Numbered from the stretch's first letter, positions 8,169 through 17,255 are shown. The stretch: 64,000 nucleotides of DNA from CAUZIB01 sp963578805 (GCA_963578805.1 CAUZDY010000015.1:1-64000); one strand, 5' to 3'. The notes: generated by a model not told the origin, from the letters alone. A program made the numbers and translations.

Positions 8169-9542
8169 TCACGGTGACCAGCTTGGCATCTCGTTGTTCC
8201 CCACGCTCGTGATGCGACGGAGCCCTCGTCCATCGCGTCCGATTATCCAAATCTGCTTCGTTCCGCTCCCGCGGGTAGACGAGAACGCGACGTGTCGACC
8301 GTTGGGCGAATAGCTCGGACTCTCGTTCGTTCCGAGACCGAATGTGAGTTGTCGTGTTTCGTTTGTTGCCAGGTCGAGCACCTTGATGTCATGCCCAGGG
8401 CCGGTTTGAGACGAATATGCGATCTCGTTGTACGGCGCAGGCGACCAAGTCGGACGATCGCAATGCGATTCGAACGTTAGCCGTCGCAGGCCCGTGCCGT
8501 CAGCGCCGACCACGTACACCTGCGGTGAACCCGTGCGATCAGAGACGAAGGCTAATTGATGCCCCTGCGGCGACCAGGTTGGGCTAGTGTCGATCCCGGG
8601 ATGATTTGTCAACCTGCGCAACTCACTCCCGTCAGCATTGCTGACATAGAGCTCTGGCTGTCCGTCGCGATTGGATGTGAACGCGAGCTGGGTCCCATCC
8701 GAAGACCATGCGGGCAGCCAGTTCTGGTTGTCCCAGGTGCCACTCGCGGGAGATTCGAGACGCCCCTGATAGATATGAGAGACAAGCACATCCATATACG
8801 GGCGCCACGCCGTGTAGGCGATCGAACGTCCGTCCGGAGACCAGGCCGGATTGTTGTTAAGTGCCCGACTGATGGTGACCCGTCTGACGTTGACGCCGTC
8901 ATAGTCGGAGAAATACACCTCCTTCGTTGCGCGGTTCTCGACGAGGCCGAGCATTGATTCGCTGTCACGATCCGAAATGTAAGCGATCTTCGACCGCGCG
9001 ACGCCTCGGAGACCACGCTGATGGCGGTGAATCTCGTCAGAGAGTTGGTGGGCATACGTTCGGACGTTGCCCATTGACCCGGTGTACTCCACGCCGAATG
9101 GCGAGGTCATCGACCGCACATTGAACAACCGGGCCGTCACCCTGAGTTGGTCGTCGCCAACTCGTTCGACAGAGCAGCTCACGATGCCCTCGGCGCCGAG
9201 CTCGCGCCAGGCATTCAGGGGTAAATCGGTGAGAGACCGCGCCTGGGGAACTGATTCGTAAGTGTCACGGGCCACCATTCTGAATTCACGCTCAAAGTCC
9301 AGATCGTCCCAAAGCACCTCCGCGACAGTCTCCGCAATGGCCTTCGTCTCGGCACCGCCAGAGGGGGCGAGGCAGTCAGGTACCGCCATTCGCGGTTGGG
9401 TGCCAATACGGTCGCCGATGATCAGTGAAACTTCTGAGCGTGGACGCGGCAGTTGGGGAGCCTCATTCGGCTGTTGAGCGGACACGAGAACAGCGGTACT
9501 GAATAGGCTGACAGCCAGCACGCTGCGAAGAATTCGGCTCAT
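8169..9542 (-). CDS. tolB: Tol-Pal system beta-propeller protein TolB
   Basis: A 457-residue periplasmic protein with a signal peptide (residues 1-22, VLVSAQQ), an N-terminal alpha/beta domain (to about 170), then a beta-propeller of repeated PD40/WD-like units such as WSPDGRSIAYTAW, WSSDGTQLAFTSNRDG and WSPQGHQLAFVSDRTG. TolB docks on Pal and transfers signal between TolA and the outer membrane. Its ATG overlaps the end of the TolA-like gene by 4 bases (ATGA). Confidence 0.96.
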   Translation of the reverse strand: MSRILRSVLAVSLFSTAVLVSAQQPNEAPQLPRPRSEVSLIIGDRIGTQPRMAVPDCLAPSGGAETKAIAETVAEVLWDDLDFEREFRMVARDTYESVPQARSLTDLPLNAWRELGAEGIVSCSVERVGDDQLRVTARLFNVRSMTSPFGVEYTGSMGNVRTYAHQLSDEIHRHQRGLRGVARSKIAYISDRDSESMLGLVENRATKEVYFSDYDGVNVRRVTISRALNNNPAWSPDGRSIAYTAWRPYMDVLVSHIYQGRLESPASGTWDNQNWLPAWSSDGTQLAFTSNRDGQPELYVSNADGSELRRLTNHPGIDTSPTWSPQGHQLAFVSDRTGSPQVYVVGADGTGLRRLTFESHCDRPTWSPAPYNEIAYSSQTGPGHDIKVLDLATNETRQLTFGLGTNESPSYSPNGRHVAFSSTRGSGTKQIWIIGRDGRGLRRITSVGNNEMPSWSP

Positions 9543-10324
9543 CGTCGGTACTCGAATGTCAGGCGAACGGTCAGGCTCTCTTCCGTAAACAAGCTCGGCA
9601 AAGGCGGGAGCTCGCGAGTTAAAAGAATCGCGCGACGAGCACTCTGATCGAGCGCGATATAGCCGCTAGTTCGGTCGACGCCCACTGCATCGATCCTGCC
9701 ATCGCGTCGGACCGTGAAACGAACAACAGCCGCCCCTGCGGTTTCCTGATTTGAGTCCCATCGTTCCCGGATCAGTGACACCATGGTCGCAAGATACTCG
9801 GGACAGCAGAAGTCACTTAGACTCAGCTCGGAGCCGCTGCCCCCAAGACCGCCGGCGGACAATCCAACACCGATCCCATCGACGCCGGTGTCGGACATGG
9901 CGTTGCCTTCCTGTAGCTGTGGGCCACGCGTCAGCTGTCGCCCCCGAGCCTCGTCAAATGCGGTTTCGACCTCGCTCTCTGGTTCCACGCGCGGCGCATC
10001 CTCGACCGGAATCACAACCTCTGGAGCGGTGTCCGCTGGTGGCTGAATCCACTGTGGTCTCCGTAACTCCATCAGCGGGATGACCTGCTGGATCGGGCGT
10101 GCTCCCAGTGGCGTTAGGCCTCCTTTTCCTGGGCCGTCTGGACCTCCAAGTCGAATACTCATTGAGGCTGGCTCCTCGTCTACCCTGTCGAGGAACGTTC
10201 CCGGTGTGGCTAAAAGAGCCCCGACTGCGACAAGATGCACTACCACCGACACGGCGAGAGTTCGCTCTAAGCCGTCGGTTTTCCCGGCACGCTCGGACAG
10301 TAACTGTGAAGCTGTTTTTCTCAC
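9539..10324 (-). CDS. TolA/TonB-like periplasmic energy-transducing protein
   Basis: A 261-residue protein with one membrane segment (about residues 24-42, LAVSVVVHLVAVGALLATPG), a proline- and acid-rich spacer, and a C-terminal TonB-type domain (about 175-261) with VRFTVRRDGRIDAVGVDRTSGYIALDQSARRAI cut by the usual 'LPPLP' motif. Position between tolR and tolB makes it the functional TolA of this operon even though the C-terminal domain is TonB-like. A Cys-Cys pair (DFCCPEYL) occurs just before that domain. Confidence 0.88.
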   Translation of the reverse strand: MRKTASQLLSERAGKTDGLERTLAVSVVVHLVAVGALLATPGTFLDRVDEEPASMSIRLGGPDGPGKGGLTPLGARPIQQVIPLMELRRPQWIQPPADTAPEVVIPVEDAPRVEPESEVETAFDEARGRQLTRGPQLQEGNAMSDTGVDGIGVGLSAGGLGGSGSELSLSDFCCPEYLATMVSLIRERWDSNQETAGAAVVRFTVRRDGRIDAVGVDRTSGYIALDQSARRAILLTRELPPLPSLFTEESLTVRLTFEYRR

Positions 10325-10353
10325 GACGCTAGTGATCTCTGTGCGACCTCAAA

Positions 10354-10812
10354 TCAACGCGCCGTGATCTCGGTGACAAGTCCGACCTCGTTGACTCCTC
10401 CAGCCTTGAGTTCATCCATCACGCTGATTAACTCTTGATAGGTGATTTCCCCGTCGCCACGCACGAAGACCTGGCGGCTATTCTGGCTCTCCATGACCTG
10501 TTGTATTAAGTCGCGTAACACCTCAAAGCGGATCGGATTGTCGTCCAGGTGAAGGACGCCGTCGGTACGAAAGCTGACGGGAATAGTGACGAAGATCCGT
10601 TCGGAGCTGATCTGGTCGGCGCGGCGCGATTCAGGAAGGCTTACGTCTAGACCCCGTTGCATCATTGGTGCCGCGATCATGAAGATGATCAGCATAACCA
10701 GCATGACGTCGACGAGCGGCACGACATTGATCTCCGACAGAGCCGTTCCAACGCGCGGACCACGATATCTCCGTCCAATGCCGTGGCTAGCCTGCGGTTG
10801 AACGCTTGGCAT
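10354..10812 (-). CDS. tolR: Biopolymer transport protein TolR/ExbD
   Basis: A 152-residue ExbD/TolR protein: short cytoplasmic N-terminus, one membrane helix at about residues 30-50 (INVVPLVDVMLVMLIIFMIAAPM) containing the conserved Asp of the proton channel (PLVDVML), then a periplasmic domain ending in 'MDELKAGGVNEVGLVTE'. With TolQ it forms the proton-driven motor that energises TolA. It lies 9 bases downstream of tolQ. Confidence 0.95.
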   Translation of the reverse strand: MPSVQPQASHGIGRRYRGPRVGTALSEINVVPLVDVMLVMLIIFMIAAPMMQRGLDVSLPESRRADQISSERIFVTIPVSFRTDGVLHLDDNPIRFEVLRDLIQQVMESQNSRQVFVRGDGEITYQELISVMDELKAGGVNEVGLVTEITAR

Positions 10813-10821
10813 TATTCTGTC

Positions 10822-11595
10822 CTACGAAAAGTTCCTCTCGGCGATATTAAGGAACTCTAGTGAAAAGTCGTCAAGCGATGCAGCCATCTCTTTCACCTTC
10901 TGGGTGAGGTGATTGTAAAAGTATACGGCTGGAATCGCGGCGAAAAGTCCTGCGGCCGTAGCGACGAGGGCTTCGGCAATCCCTGGAGCCACGACCGCAA
11001 GATTGGTCGAACCGGTCTCCCCTATTCCCTGAAAGGCGATGATGATCCCCCAGACGGTGCCCAGGAGCCCGATAAAAGGCGTAATGCTGGCCGTCGTGGC
11101 CAAGAACGGGACCCGGTGTTCCAGTTTTGCGACCTCCGTAGTCGACGCTCTTAGTAGGGTGCGGTCAAGGGCATCAAAGCTTTTCAGGCTCGGGCGTACC
11201 GCCGAATCGTCAGATTGCCGCGCCGACTCTTTTGAGGGGTCTTGCTGCCGGAGTTGTGTGTTGAGCTCAATATACCCTGCCTGAAACACACCGGTCAGCG
11301 GACTCTTGGGCAGCGACCTGCACACCGACTGGACTTCTGAGAACTTTCCACTTCGGCGGAAGACTTCGATAAAGCTAGAGTTTTGACGCTCGATCGACTG
11401 GAACTGTATGAGCTTGAGTAAAATGACGGCCCAAGAAACGATCGAGAAAACGATCAGGATAAAAAGAACAACTTGAGATGGGAGGGAGGCCCTAAGTATC
11501 AATCCAAGAACGCCGCCGCTAAACCCTTCTCCCGACGCTTCGACGACACCTGGCGTCTGAAGAAAGGAAAGGGCGTAGAAGAAAACATTACGCAC
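10822..11595 (-). CDS. tolQ: Tol-Pal motor protein TolQ/ExbB
   Basis: A 257-residue MotA/TolQ/ExbB channel protein with three membrane helices: about residues 38-60 (LPSQVVLFILIVFSIVSWAVILL), 165-190 (PFLATTASITPFIGLLGTVWGII) and 200-225 (VAPGIAEALVATAAGLFAAIPAVYFY). GTG start. It is the first gene of the operon tolQ-tolR-tolA-tolB-pal-cpoB(-ssb), divergent from recN. Confidence 0.95.
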   Translation of the reverse strand: MRNVFFYALSFLQTPGVVEASGEGFSGGVLGLILRASLPSQVVLFILIVFSIVSWAVILLKLIQFQSIERQNSSFIEVFRRSGKFSEVQSVCRSLPKSPLTGVFQAGYIELNTQLRQQDPSKESARQSDDSAVRPSLKSFDALDRTLLRASTTEVAKLEHRVPFLATTASITPFIGLLGTVWGIIIAFQGIGETGSTNLAVVAPGIAEALVATAAGLFAAIPAVYFYNHLTQKVKEMAASLDDFSLEFLNIAERNFS

Positions 11596-11655
11596 CTAAT
11601 CCCCTCCGAAGTGCCACTGGTGCGCCCTGGGATAGCGCAGTTTTGTGAAGATGCC

Positions 11656-11690
11656 ATGCCATCTGAATGCTGTCAAATGTATGATAGCAT
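11656..11690. promoter_or_regulatory. Dyad with repeated half-sites between tolQ and recN
   Basis: ATGCTGTCA (11667-11675) and TGATAGCAT (11682-11690) form a 9-base inverted repeat with one mismatch around a 6-base spacer. A further CCATGCCATC at 11655-11664 resembles the complement of GATAGCATGG (one mismatch), giving a third half-site. A TATGAT -10-like hexamer for recN (11680-11685) and a TTGACA -35-like hexamer for the tolQ strand (11676-11671) fall inside. It could be an operator controlling recN, tolQ or both. It does not match the common LexA boxes. Confidence 0.35.
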
Positions 11691-11741
11691 GGAAGTTCTT
11701 CTCTTAGTTCTAGTCACCGCTCGCGATCAGACTAACGGCCT

Positions 11742-13412
11742 ATGATTCAATTCCTCAGCATTCAAAACCTAGCGGTGGTGGATGAGTTGGAGTTAGATCT
11801 TCATCCTGGCCTGACGGTTCTGACTGGTGAGACCGGGGCGGGAAAATCAATTATCCTTGGCGCGCTAGGGCTCCTTGTCGGCGGTCGCGCCACGAGCGAC
11901 CTCGTTCGAACGGGTCAGGTTCGTGCGCGAGTTCAAGCAACGATCGAGGACGACAAGGGACAGGAAATAATCCTCAGGCGAGAAGTGACGGCTCAAGGTC
12001 GGAGTCGTGGGTTCATCGGCGACACTCTGGCGACGGCAAGCGCGCTTAAGGAACTGGGCCGCCGGCTTGTTGACCTTCACGGCCAGCATGACCATCAGGC
12101 GCTGCTTGACCCGGCGAACCATTTAGCGCTGCTGGACGCCTATGCTGGCCTGGATAAGGAGACTTCTGTTGTGGGCGAAGCGTATCGCATGTGGCGCGCG
12201 GTTCGGGGGCGACTCGAGCAGCTACAGCGCAACGACCAGGACAGAACTGACCGAGTCGCACTTTTAGCATTTCAGTACCAGGAGATCAAAAGCATCGCTC
12301 CAACGGTGGGGGAGGACACGACACTGCACGACACTCGCCAGAAACTTGTGAACTCCGATCGACTGGCCTCGTTATGCGCCGAGGCCTATACCGCTTTGTA
12401 TGAACGAGACGACTCCATCCTTTCTAATCTCGGTCAAATGTGGCGACAAATCGATGAACTGGTCGAGCTGGACCAACAGTTTTCCGTTCACGCGGACGGT
12501 CGAACGGCCGTGGAGTCGCAGCTTGAAGATTTAGCTTTTTTCCTTAGGTCGTACGCCGCGAAGATCGAGACCTCTCCTGAGAAACTGGCGGCGGTCGAGG
12601 GGCGATTGGCTGAGCTGGAGGATCTCAAGCGGAAATATGGGCCGAGTCTTGAAAAGGTGGCGGAGCACAGGAAACAGGTCGAGGATGAACTCGCGGAGCT
12701 GACAACGGGGAACCAGAAACTAGAAATACTGCTGCGGGAGGAGGAGGAACGACGGGCCACCTTTGAACGTGTAGCGGAGAGGCTATCCAGCAGTCGACAG
12801 GCCGCGGCTCCAAGACTAATAGAGGGGCTGCAACGAACGCTCGCAGACCTGGCTGTCCCTGATGCTCAACTAGAAGCGCGATTCTACCGAGGTCCGGTGG
12901 CCGACCGTCAGTGGACCGAACGTGGTGTCGACACGGTGGAATTCTTCTTTTCTGCCAATCCAGGCGAGCAGGTTCGGCCGCTTGCCAAGGTGGCGTCTGG
13001 TGGTGAACTTTCGCGGGTGATGCTTTCGCTTAAGAGTCTAGCCACCACCGACAGGCTGGGTAAAACGCTGGTGTTCGACGAGATCGATGCGGGAATCGGA
13101 GGTGCTGTTGCAGATCGCGTAGGCGCGATGTTGAAACGGCTTAGCGAAGAATATCAGGTTATCTGTGTGACCCATCTGCCGCAGATCGCGGCCTACGCAA
13201 CATCTCACCACCACGTATCAAAAGTCGTCCGGAAGGGCAGGACGGTTACACGGATCGAGGAGCTGGCCGAAGAGGCTCGAGTGACAGAGCTAGCGCGGCT
13301 GATGACTGGTGCAGATTCGATTGGGGCCCGCGCAGGTGCGAGAGAAATGCTAAGAGGCAAAGAAAAGACGAAAGGCGAAAGCGAAAGGCGAAAGGCGAAG
13401 GTTGGTGGCTAG
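11742..13412 (+). CDS. recN: DNA repair protein RecN
   Basis: A 556-residue SMC-like ATPase: Walker A TGETGAGKSIILGAL at about residues 28-42, long coiled coils in the middle (about 150-370), ABC signature ASGGELSRVMLSLK near 423, and Walker B KTLVFDEIDAGIGG near 446. RecN helps double-strand break repair. Its last 20 codons are a low-complexity Lys/Glu/Arg tail encoded by imperfect GCGAAAG repeats. It overlaps miaB by 11 bases. Confidence 0.96.
   Translation: MIQFLSIQNLAVVDELELDLHPGLTVLTGETGAGKSIILGALGLLVGGRATSDLVRTGQVRARVQATIEDDKGQEIILRREVTAQGRSRGFIGDTLATASALKELGRRLVDLHGQHDHQALLDPANHLALLDAYAGLDKETSVVGEAYRMWRAVRGRLEQLQRNDQDRTDRVALLAFQYQEIKSIAPTVGEDTTLHDTRQKLVNSDRLASLCAEAYTALYERDDSILSNLGQMWRQIDELVELDQQFSVHADGRTAVESQLEDLAFFLRSYAAKIETSPEKLAAVEGRLAELEDLKRKYGPSLEKVAEHRKQVEDELAELTTGNQKLEILLREEEERRATFERVAERLSSSRQAAAPRLIEGLQRTLADLAVPDAQLEARFYRGPVADRQWTERGVDTVEFFFSANPGEQVRPLAKVASGGELSRVMLSLKSLATTDRLGKTLVFDEIDAGIGGAVADRVGAMLKRLSEEYQVICVTHLPQIAAYATSHHHVSKVVRKGRTVTRIEELAEEARVTELARLMTGADSIGARAGAREMLRGKEKTKGESERRKAKVGG
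13366..13400 (+). repeat. Short GCGAAAG tandem repeat at the recN/miaB junction
   Basis: The end of recN contains about four imperfect copies of a 7-base unit (GCGAAAG) within roughly 35 bases. It codes for the charged recN tail and also supplies the purine-rich region ahead of the miaB GTG start. Copy-number slippage would change the recN C-terminus and could change miaB translation. Confidence 0.5.
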
Positions 13413-14811
13413 AAAAGTATGCATTGAAACGTTCGGGTGCCAGATGAACGTTCACGATTCAGAGCGTGTCGGAGGACTCCTGGAACAAGCTGGATACGAA
13501 CTCACGAATGACGTCGAAGAGGCGGACCTCGTAGTTGTCAATACTTGCAGTGTCAGAGAGCGCGCCGAAGACAAGCTCTTTAATCGAATAGCCGTACTTA
13601 GCGCCAAGCGATCACCAGGCACTAAACCGATGGTCGCCGTTATCGGTTGCGTCGCCCAGCAAGAGGGTAAAAACATCTTTGCTCGCGCCCCTGGGGTCGA
13701 CGTGGTTGTCGGCACCCAAGCACTCGAGAGACTGCCGGTACTTATCGCGGAGGCCGAGCTCTCAAAAACTCATCGGTTGGACATCAACCCCTACGACAAT
13801 GTGTCTTTCCCTCTCGGTGTCGCTGTCAGACACGATCCAGTACGGGCCTTCATTACGATCATTGAGGGCTGCAATGATTTCTGCTCATTCTGTGTCGTAC
13901 CGTACACTAGGGGCCATGAACGAATGCGACCCGCAAAAGAGATCGTCGAAGAGGTCCGTCAGGCAGCAGACCGTGGCCATGTCGAAATCCACCTACTGGG
14001 GCAAATCGTCAACCACTACCAGGCACCCGATCTTGGAGATTGCGACTTCGCCAAGTTACTTGAACTCGTCCACGATGTACCTAATGTGGAGCGCATTCGT
14101 TTCGCCAGCCCACATCCACGCCATGTCACCGGGCGGATGCTGGACGCAATGCGTGACCTGCCAAAAGTCTGCCGACATCTACACCTCCCGGTACAATCTG
14201 GATCCACTGAGGTCCTCCGAGCTATGCGCCGGAGGCACAGCCGAGGGGACTATCTGCGACTCGTAGAAAAAATTCGAAGAGCTATCCCGAATATCGCTCT
14301 ATCGACCGATATGATCGTTGGGTTCCCAGGTGAGACACAGGAGCAATTCGAGGAAACTCTCTCGTTGACCGAAACGGTTCGCTATCACAGCATGTTTTCC
14401 TTTAAATACTCGGAACGACCTAACACCTTGGCCTCACACCGCCTTCCAGACAATGTGCCAGAATCTGAGAAGACCGCTCGAATCATGGAACTCCAGGCAA
14501 TTCAGAAGTCGATCCAGACCTCACTACATAAGCGGAAAGTGGGTCAGTCGGTGAGAGTTCTGGTCGACTCAAGGAGTCGAAAGAGACATGAGGAGCTTTC
14601 TGGACGAACCAGCCAGAATACCGTTGTCAACTTTCCAGGTGAGGCTGAGTGGATTGGGCATACTGTAGACGTGTCTGTATTCAGAGCGGGTCCAAATAGC
14701 CTCTCAGGAAAGGTATTAGCCTTGGATGCTCATCGGTCAAAGACATCAGAGAACCTGCCTGCTGCGGAAGTAGAACTAAAACCCCATGAGGAAGAAACCA
14801 GGCCATGCTAA
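13402..14811 (+). CDS. miaB: tRNA-2-methylthio-N6-dimethylallyladenosine synthase MiaB
   Basis: A 469-residue methylthiotransferase. N-terminal domain with the auxiliary-cluster cysteines (ETFGCQMN, VNTCSVRERAEDK, VIGCVAQQ), radical-SAM motif CNDFCSFCVVP near 155, 'LHLPVQSGS' near 260, 'MIVGFPGET', and a C-terminal TRAM domain with 'ELSGRTSQNTVVNF'. It adds a methylthio group to i6A37 in tRNAs reading UNN codons. A GQIVN motif stands where E. coli MiaB has GQNVN. GTG start overlaps recN, and its stop overlaps the next gene by 7 bases. Confidence 0.95.
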   Translation: MVARKVCIETFGCQMNVHDSERVGGLLEQAGYELTNDVEEADLVVVNTCSVRERAEDKLFNRIAVLSAKRSPGTKPMVAVIGCVAQQEGKNIFARAPGVDVVVGTQALERLPVLIAEAELSKTHRLDINPYDNVSFPLGVAVRHDPVRAFITIIEGCNDFCSFCVVPYTRGHERMRPAKEIVEEVRQAADRGHVEIHLLGQIVNHYQAPDLGDCDFAKLLELVHDVPNVERIRFASPHPRHVTGRMLDAMRDLPKVCRHLHLPVQSGSTEVLRAMRRRHSRGDYLRLVEKIRRAIPNIALSTDMIVGFPGETQEQFEETLSLTETVRYHSMFSFKYSERPNTLASHRLPDNVPESEKTARIMELQAIQKSIQTSLHKRKVGQSVRVLVDSRSRKRHEELSGRTSQNTVVNFPGEAEWIGHTVDVSVFRAGPNSLSGKVLALDAHRSKTSENLPAAEVELKPHEEETRPC

Positions 14812-15290
14812 TCGAGATGACAATTAAGGGTCTAATGGTCGACCCGATCACAAATATGCCAATCGTTATCCTTCGCGACGAGGATGGGAAACGGGTTTTA
14901 CCGATCTGGGTCGGGGTCTTCGAAGCGAACGCGATCGCACTTCAGATCGAGAACATTGAGACCCCACGGCCGATGACCCATGATCTGCTTCGTAATGTCA
15001 TTACAGACCTCAACGCTGACGTCGACAAGATCACCTTGTGTGACCTCAAGGAGAACACTTTCTACGCCCTTATCCATCTCCGCCTCGGCGGGGAAGTTGT
15101 CGCTATCGACGCACGTCCAAGCGATGCCATCGCGCTCGCGCTCCGTGTACGCGCGCCAATTCTCGTTGAAGAAACCGTCATTGACGGCGCAAAAACACTT
15201 AACTTCTCGCCAGGTAAGGCCGATTCTGAGCAGCTTTCCAAGTGGCTTGAAGGCCTCGCCCCTGAAGAGTTCGGCAAATATAAGATGTAA
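14805..15290 (+). CDS. DUF151 bifunctional nuclease family protein
   Basis: A 161-residue protein with the DUF151/BFN fold: GLMVDPITNMPIVILRDEDG, then 'LPIWVGVFEANAIALQIE', the motif RPMTHDLL near 47, 'ALIHLRLGGEVVAIDARPSDAIALALR' near 85-110, and 'PILVEETVIDGA'. Plant BFN members have RNase and DNase activity, but the bacterial role is unsettled. It overlaps miaB by 7 bases, an arrangement common in several phyla. A strong terminator follows. Confidence 0.88.
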   Translation: MLIEMTIKGLMVDPITNMPIVILRDEDGKRVLPIWVGVFEANAIALQIENIETPRPMTHDLLRNVITDLNADVDKITLCDLKENTFYALIHLRLGGEVVAIDARPSDAIALALRVRAPILVEETVIDGAKTLNFSPGKADSEQLSKWLEGLAPEEFGKYKM

Positions 15291-15296
15291 CGTCTC

Positions 15297-15322
15297 AAAT
15301 TGTCGGCCGGCCGACAATTTTT
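15297..15322 (+). terminator. Rho-independent terminator after the DUF151 gene
   Basis: A perfect 24-base palindrome, AAATTGTCGGCC (15297-15308) followed by GGCCGACAATTT (15309-15320), with a TTTTT run at 18-22 of the 15300 block. It lies 7 bases after the stop of the DUF151 gene and ends the recN-miaB transcript. Confidence 0.85.
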
Positions 15323-15394
15323 ACAAGCTATTCATTATCAATGACTTAGCCAACCTGCTTAACTCGTGTTGGCCACTCCATACTTCGCTCGTTC

Positions 15395-15423
15395 TTGACA
15401 GGTCTCCCGTGCGTTCCTAAAAT
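15395..15423 (+). promoter_or_regulatory. Sigma-70 type promoter of parAB
   Basis: TTGACA at 15395-15400, a 17-base spacer and TAAAAT at 15418-15423: six of six and five of six consensus bases at ideal spacing. Transcription would begin near 15430, about 60 bases before the parA ATG at 15491, so a longer parA ORF opening at 15395 is not the real start. Confidence 0.7.
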
Positions 15424-15490
15424 ATCACAGTTCTATATCAGTACTGGCACTCTTGTTCCGCTCAAGTATCACTCTGGGCACAGCGCTCCC

Positions 15491-16249
15491 ATGATCGTCG
15501 CGATAGCCAACCAGAAGGGCGGAGTGGGTAAGACCACGACCGCTATAAATTTGGCGTCAGCTCTTGCGCTTCGAGGGCAACCAACCCTTCTGATCGATCT
15601 CGATGCACAGGCTAATAGCACCCTGTCGTTCATCGAGCGCGAAACGGTTAAACAGAGCGTCTACGACGTGATCGCAGATCCATCGTGTGGGCTCTGCGAC
15701 GTCATCAGACCTGCAGCTAATCAGGACAATCTCTGGATAGCGCCGGCACAGATATCGCTCGCCAAACTTGAGGCGAGGTTGATCGGAGAACTCGACTCAC
15801 ATTTCAGACTTAAAGACCGTATCGAATCGGTTCGTGAGCGATTCCCGTTTGTGGTGATCGACTGCCCACCAACCCTCGGACTGCTTACGGTGAACGCTCT
15901 TGTCGCCGCAACGCATCTTCTTATTCCGATTCAATCATCGTACTTCGCCCTGGAGGGGACCGACGACCTTCTTGAGACTGTTGAAAAGGTTCGATCGAGG
16001 GCTAATACAAGTCTGCAAATTTTAGGTGTTTTGATTACGATGCACGACCGCCGGACGTCATTAGCACGTGATATTCAACATCAAATTCAAAAAGTGTTCG
16101 GCGCCAAAGTGTTCGATACTGTGATCTCAAAGAACGTTCGGCTCGAGGAAAGTCCCGCGTATCGGGAGGCAATATTTAGCTTCGCGCCAGACTCAACAGG
16201 CGCTGCAGACTATTACAGACTCTGTGAGGAGGTGATGGACCGTGCCTAG
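15491..16249 (+). CDS. parA: Chromosome partitioning ATPase ParA (Soj)
   Basis: A 252-residue ParA/MinD family ATPase. The deviant Walker A NQKGGVGKTTTAINLASALA begins at about residue 7, Walker A' reads LLIDLDAQANST near 37, and Walker B reads VVIDCPPTLGLLT near 120. It moves or pairs with ParB-parS complexes on the nucleoid. The ATG at 15491 is chosen because family members start just before 'IAxANQKGG' and because of the promoter position. parB follows with an 8-base overlap. No parS-like GTTTCACGTGAAAC site was seen in the window. Confidence 0.93.
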   Translation: MIVAIANQKGGVGKTTTAINLASALALRGQPTLLIDLDAQANSTLSFIERETVKQSVYDVIADPSCGLCDVIRPAANQDNLWIAPAQISLAKLEARLIGELDSHFRLKDRIESVRERFPFVVIDCPPTLGLLTVNALVAATHLLIPIQSSYFALEGTDDLLETVEKVRSRANTSLQILGVLITMHDRRTSLARDIQHQIQKVFGAKVFDTVISKNVRLEESPAYREAIFSFAPDSTGAADYYRLCEEVMDRA

Positions 16250-17060
16250 ACGCGGACTACCACAGACTGTCGGAATGCGTCATGACGCACACTATGTGGA
16301 GGCATTGGCAGCCTCGTCAGGAGCGCCAGTTGGGCGACTGATCCGTATCGAACAGCTCGACCCAAATCCCGATCAGCCACGACAAGTAATGGGTGACCTG
16401 TCAGAGTTGATGGCTTCGATCGCCGAGAAGGGCATTATCGAACCACTTATTGTTCGGCAGCGCGGTGAGCGGTTTCAAATTATTGCCGGCGAACGGCGCT
16501 ACCAAGCCGCCAGCCAGGTCGGTATTCGAGAGGTTCCGGTTATCATCAGAGATGTCGATGACGGTGAGTTGATAGAGATTGCGCTGATTGAGAATATTCA
16601 ACGGAAGGATCTGACGGCATTGGAGGAATCGGAAGCGATTCACTCTCTCGGCGACACGTTTAGCTACACTCACGAAGAACTTGCCAGAAGACTTGGAAAA
16701 TCACGCACGTCGATTACGGAATCGCTTACGCTCAATGCAATACCTGAGGCGATTAAGAGCCTCTGTCGTCTGGCGGAGATCGAGTCGAAGTCCATACTCG
16801 TTCAGGTTGCCAGGCAACCTGATGAGAAGGCGATGACGCAATTTGTGGAGCGGATCGTTCTCGCCGGTGGTATTACAAGGGCCGAGGCCAGAAAGGTCAC
16901 TGCCACTAGGTCGCGAAGACGGTCGAGGCCATACGTGTTTAAGTACTCGGCGCCATCGAAGGCTTTTAAGCTGCAGCTCAACTTCCGGAAGGCTGAGGTC
17001 GGAAGAGCAGAACTCATTAAGACCCTCGAGGGTATTCTCGACGAGCTCCGTTCAGGCTGA
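16242..17060 (+). CDS. parB: Chromosome partitioning protein ParB (Spo0J)
   Basis: A 272-residue ParB. The N-terminal CTPase domain carries 'LDPNPDQPRQ' and the GERRYQAA motif (GERR near 87-90), then 'EIALIENIQRKDLTALEE', the helix-turn-helix (YTHEELARRLGKSRTSITESLTL, about 145-168), and a basic C-terminal dimerisation region. It loads on parS as a CTP-dependent clamp. The GTG start (GTGCCTAG) overlaps the parA stop. The N-terminus before the CTPase domain is short. Confidence 0.93.
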   Translation: MPRRGLPQTVGMRHDAHYVEALAASSGAPVGRLIRIEQLDPNPDQPRQVMGDLSELMASIAEKGIIEPLIVRQRGERFQIIAGERRYQAASQVGIREVPVIIRDVDDGELIEIALIENIQRKDLTALEESEAIHSLGDTFSYTHEELARRLGKSRTSITESLTLNAIPEAIKSLCRLAEIESKSILVQVARQPDEKAMTQFVERIVLAGGITRAEARKVTATRSRRRSRPYVFKYSAPSKAFKLQLNFRKAEVGRAELIKTLEGILDELRSG

Positions 17061-17255
17061 AGAGTTACAAGTTAACATAACATGTATTATCAGACTCTAA
17101 TAATACGGGGATCTATGCAGCTTGAATGAACGAGGTGCACTTGTTCCTACTAACTGCCCCGCTTCTCCAGGCGCCTCGCCTCGACCTAAAGACCGTGTCT
17201 GATTCAGATTTTCCTCTATCGGACCGCGTTAGAATTAACCCAGACATCATCGGAC

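Noticed and set aside
15445..15460. TGGCAC followed by TTCC, like a sigma-54 promoter, upstream of parA
   Set aside because: The -12 GC of the sigma-54 consensus (TGGCAC-N5-TTGC) is missing, and a much better sigma-70 promoter lies just upstream.
15491..17060. parS site next to parAB
   Set aside because: No GTTTCACGTGAAAC-like sequence was found; CACGTG at about 16066 lacks the flanking arms.
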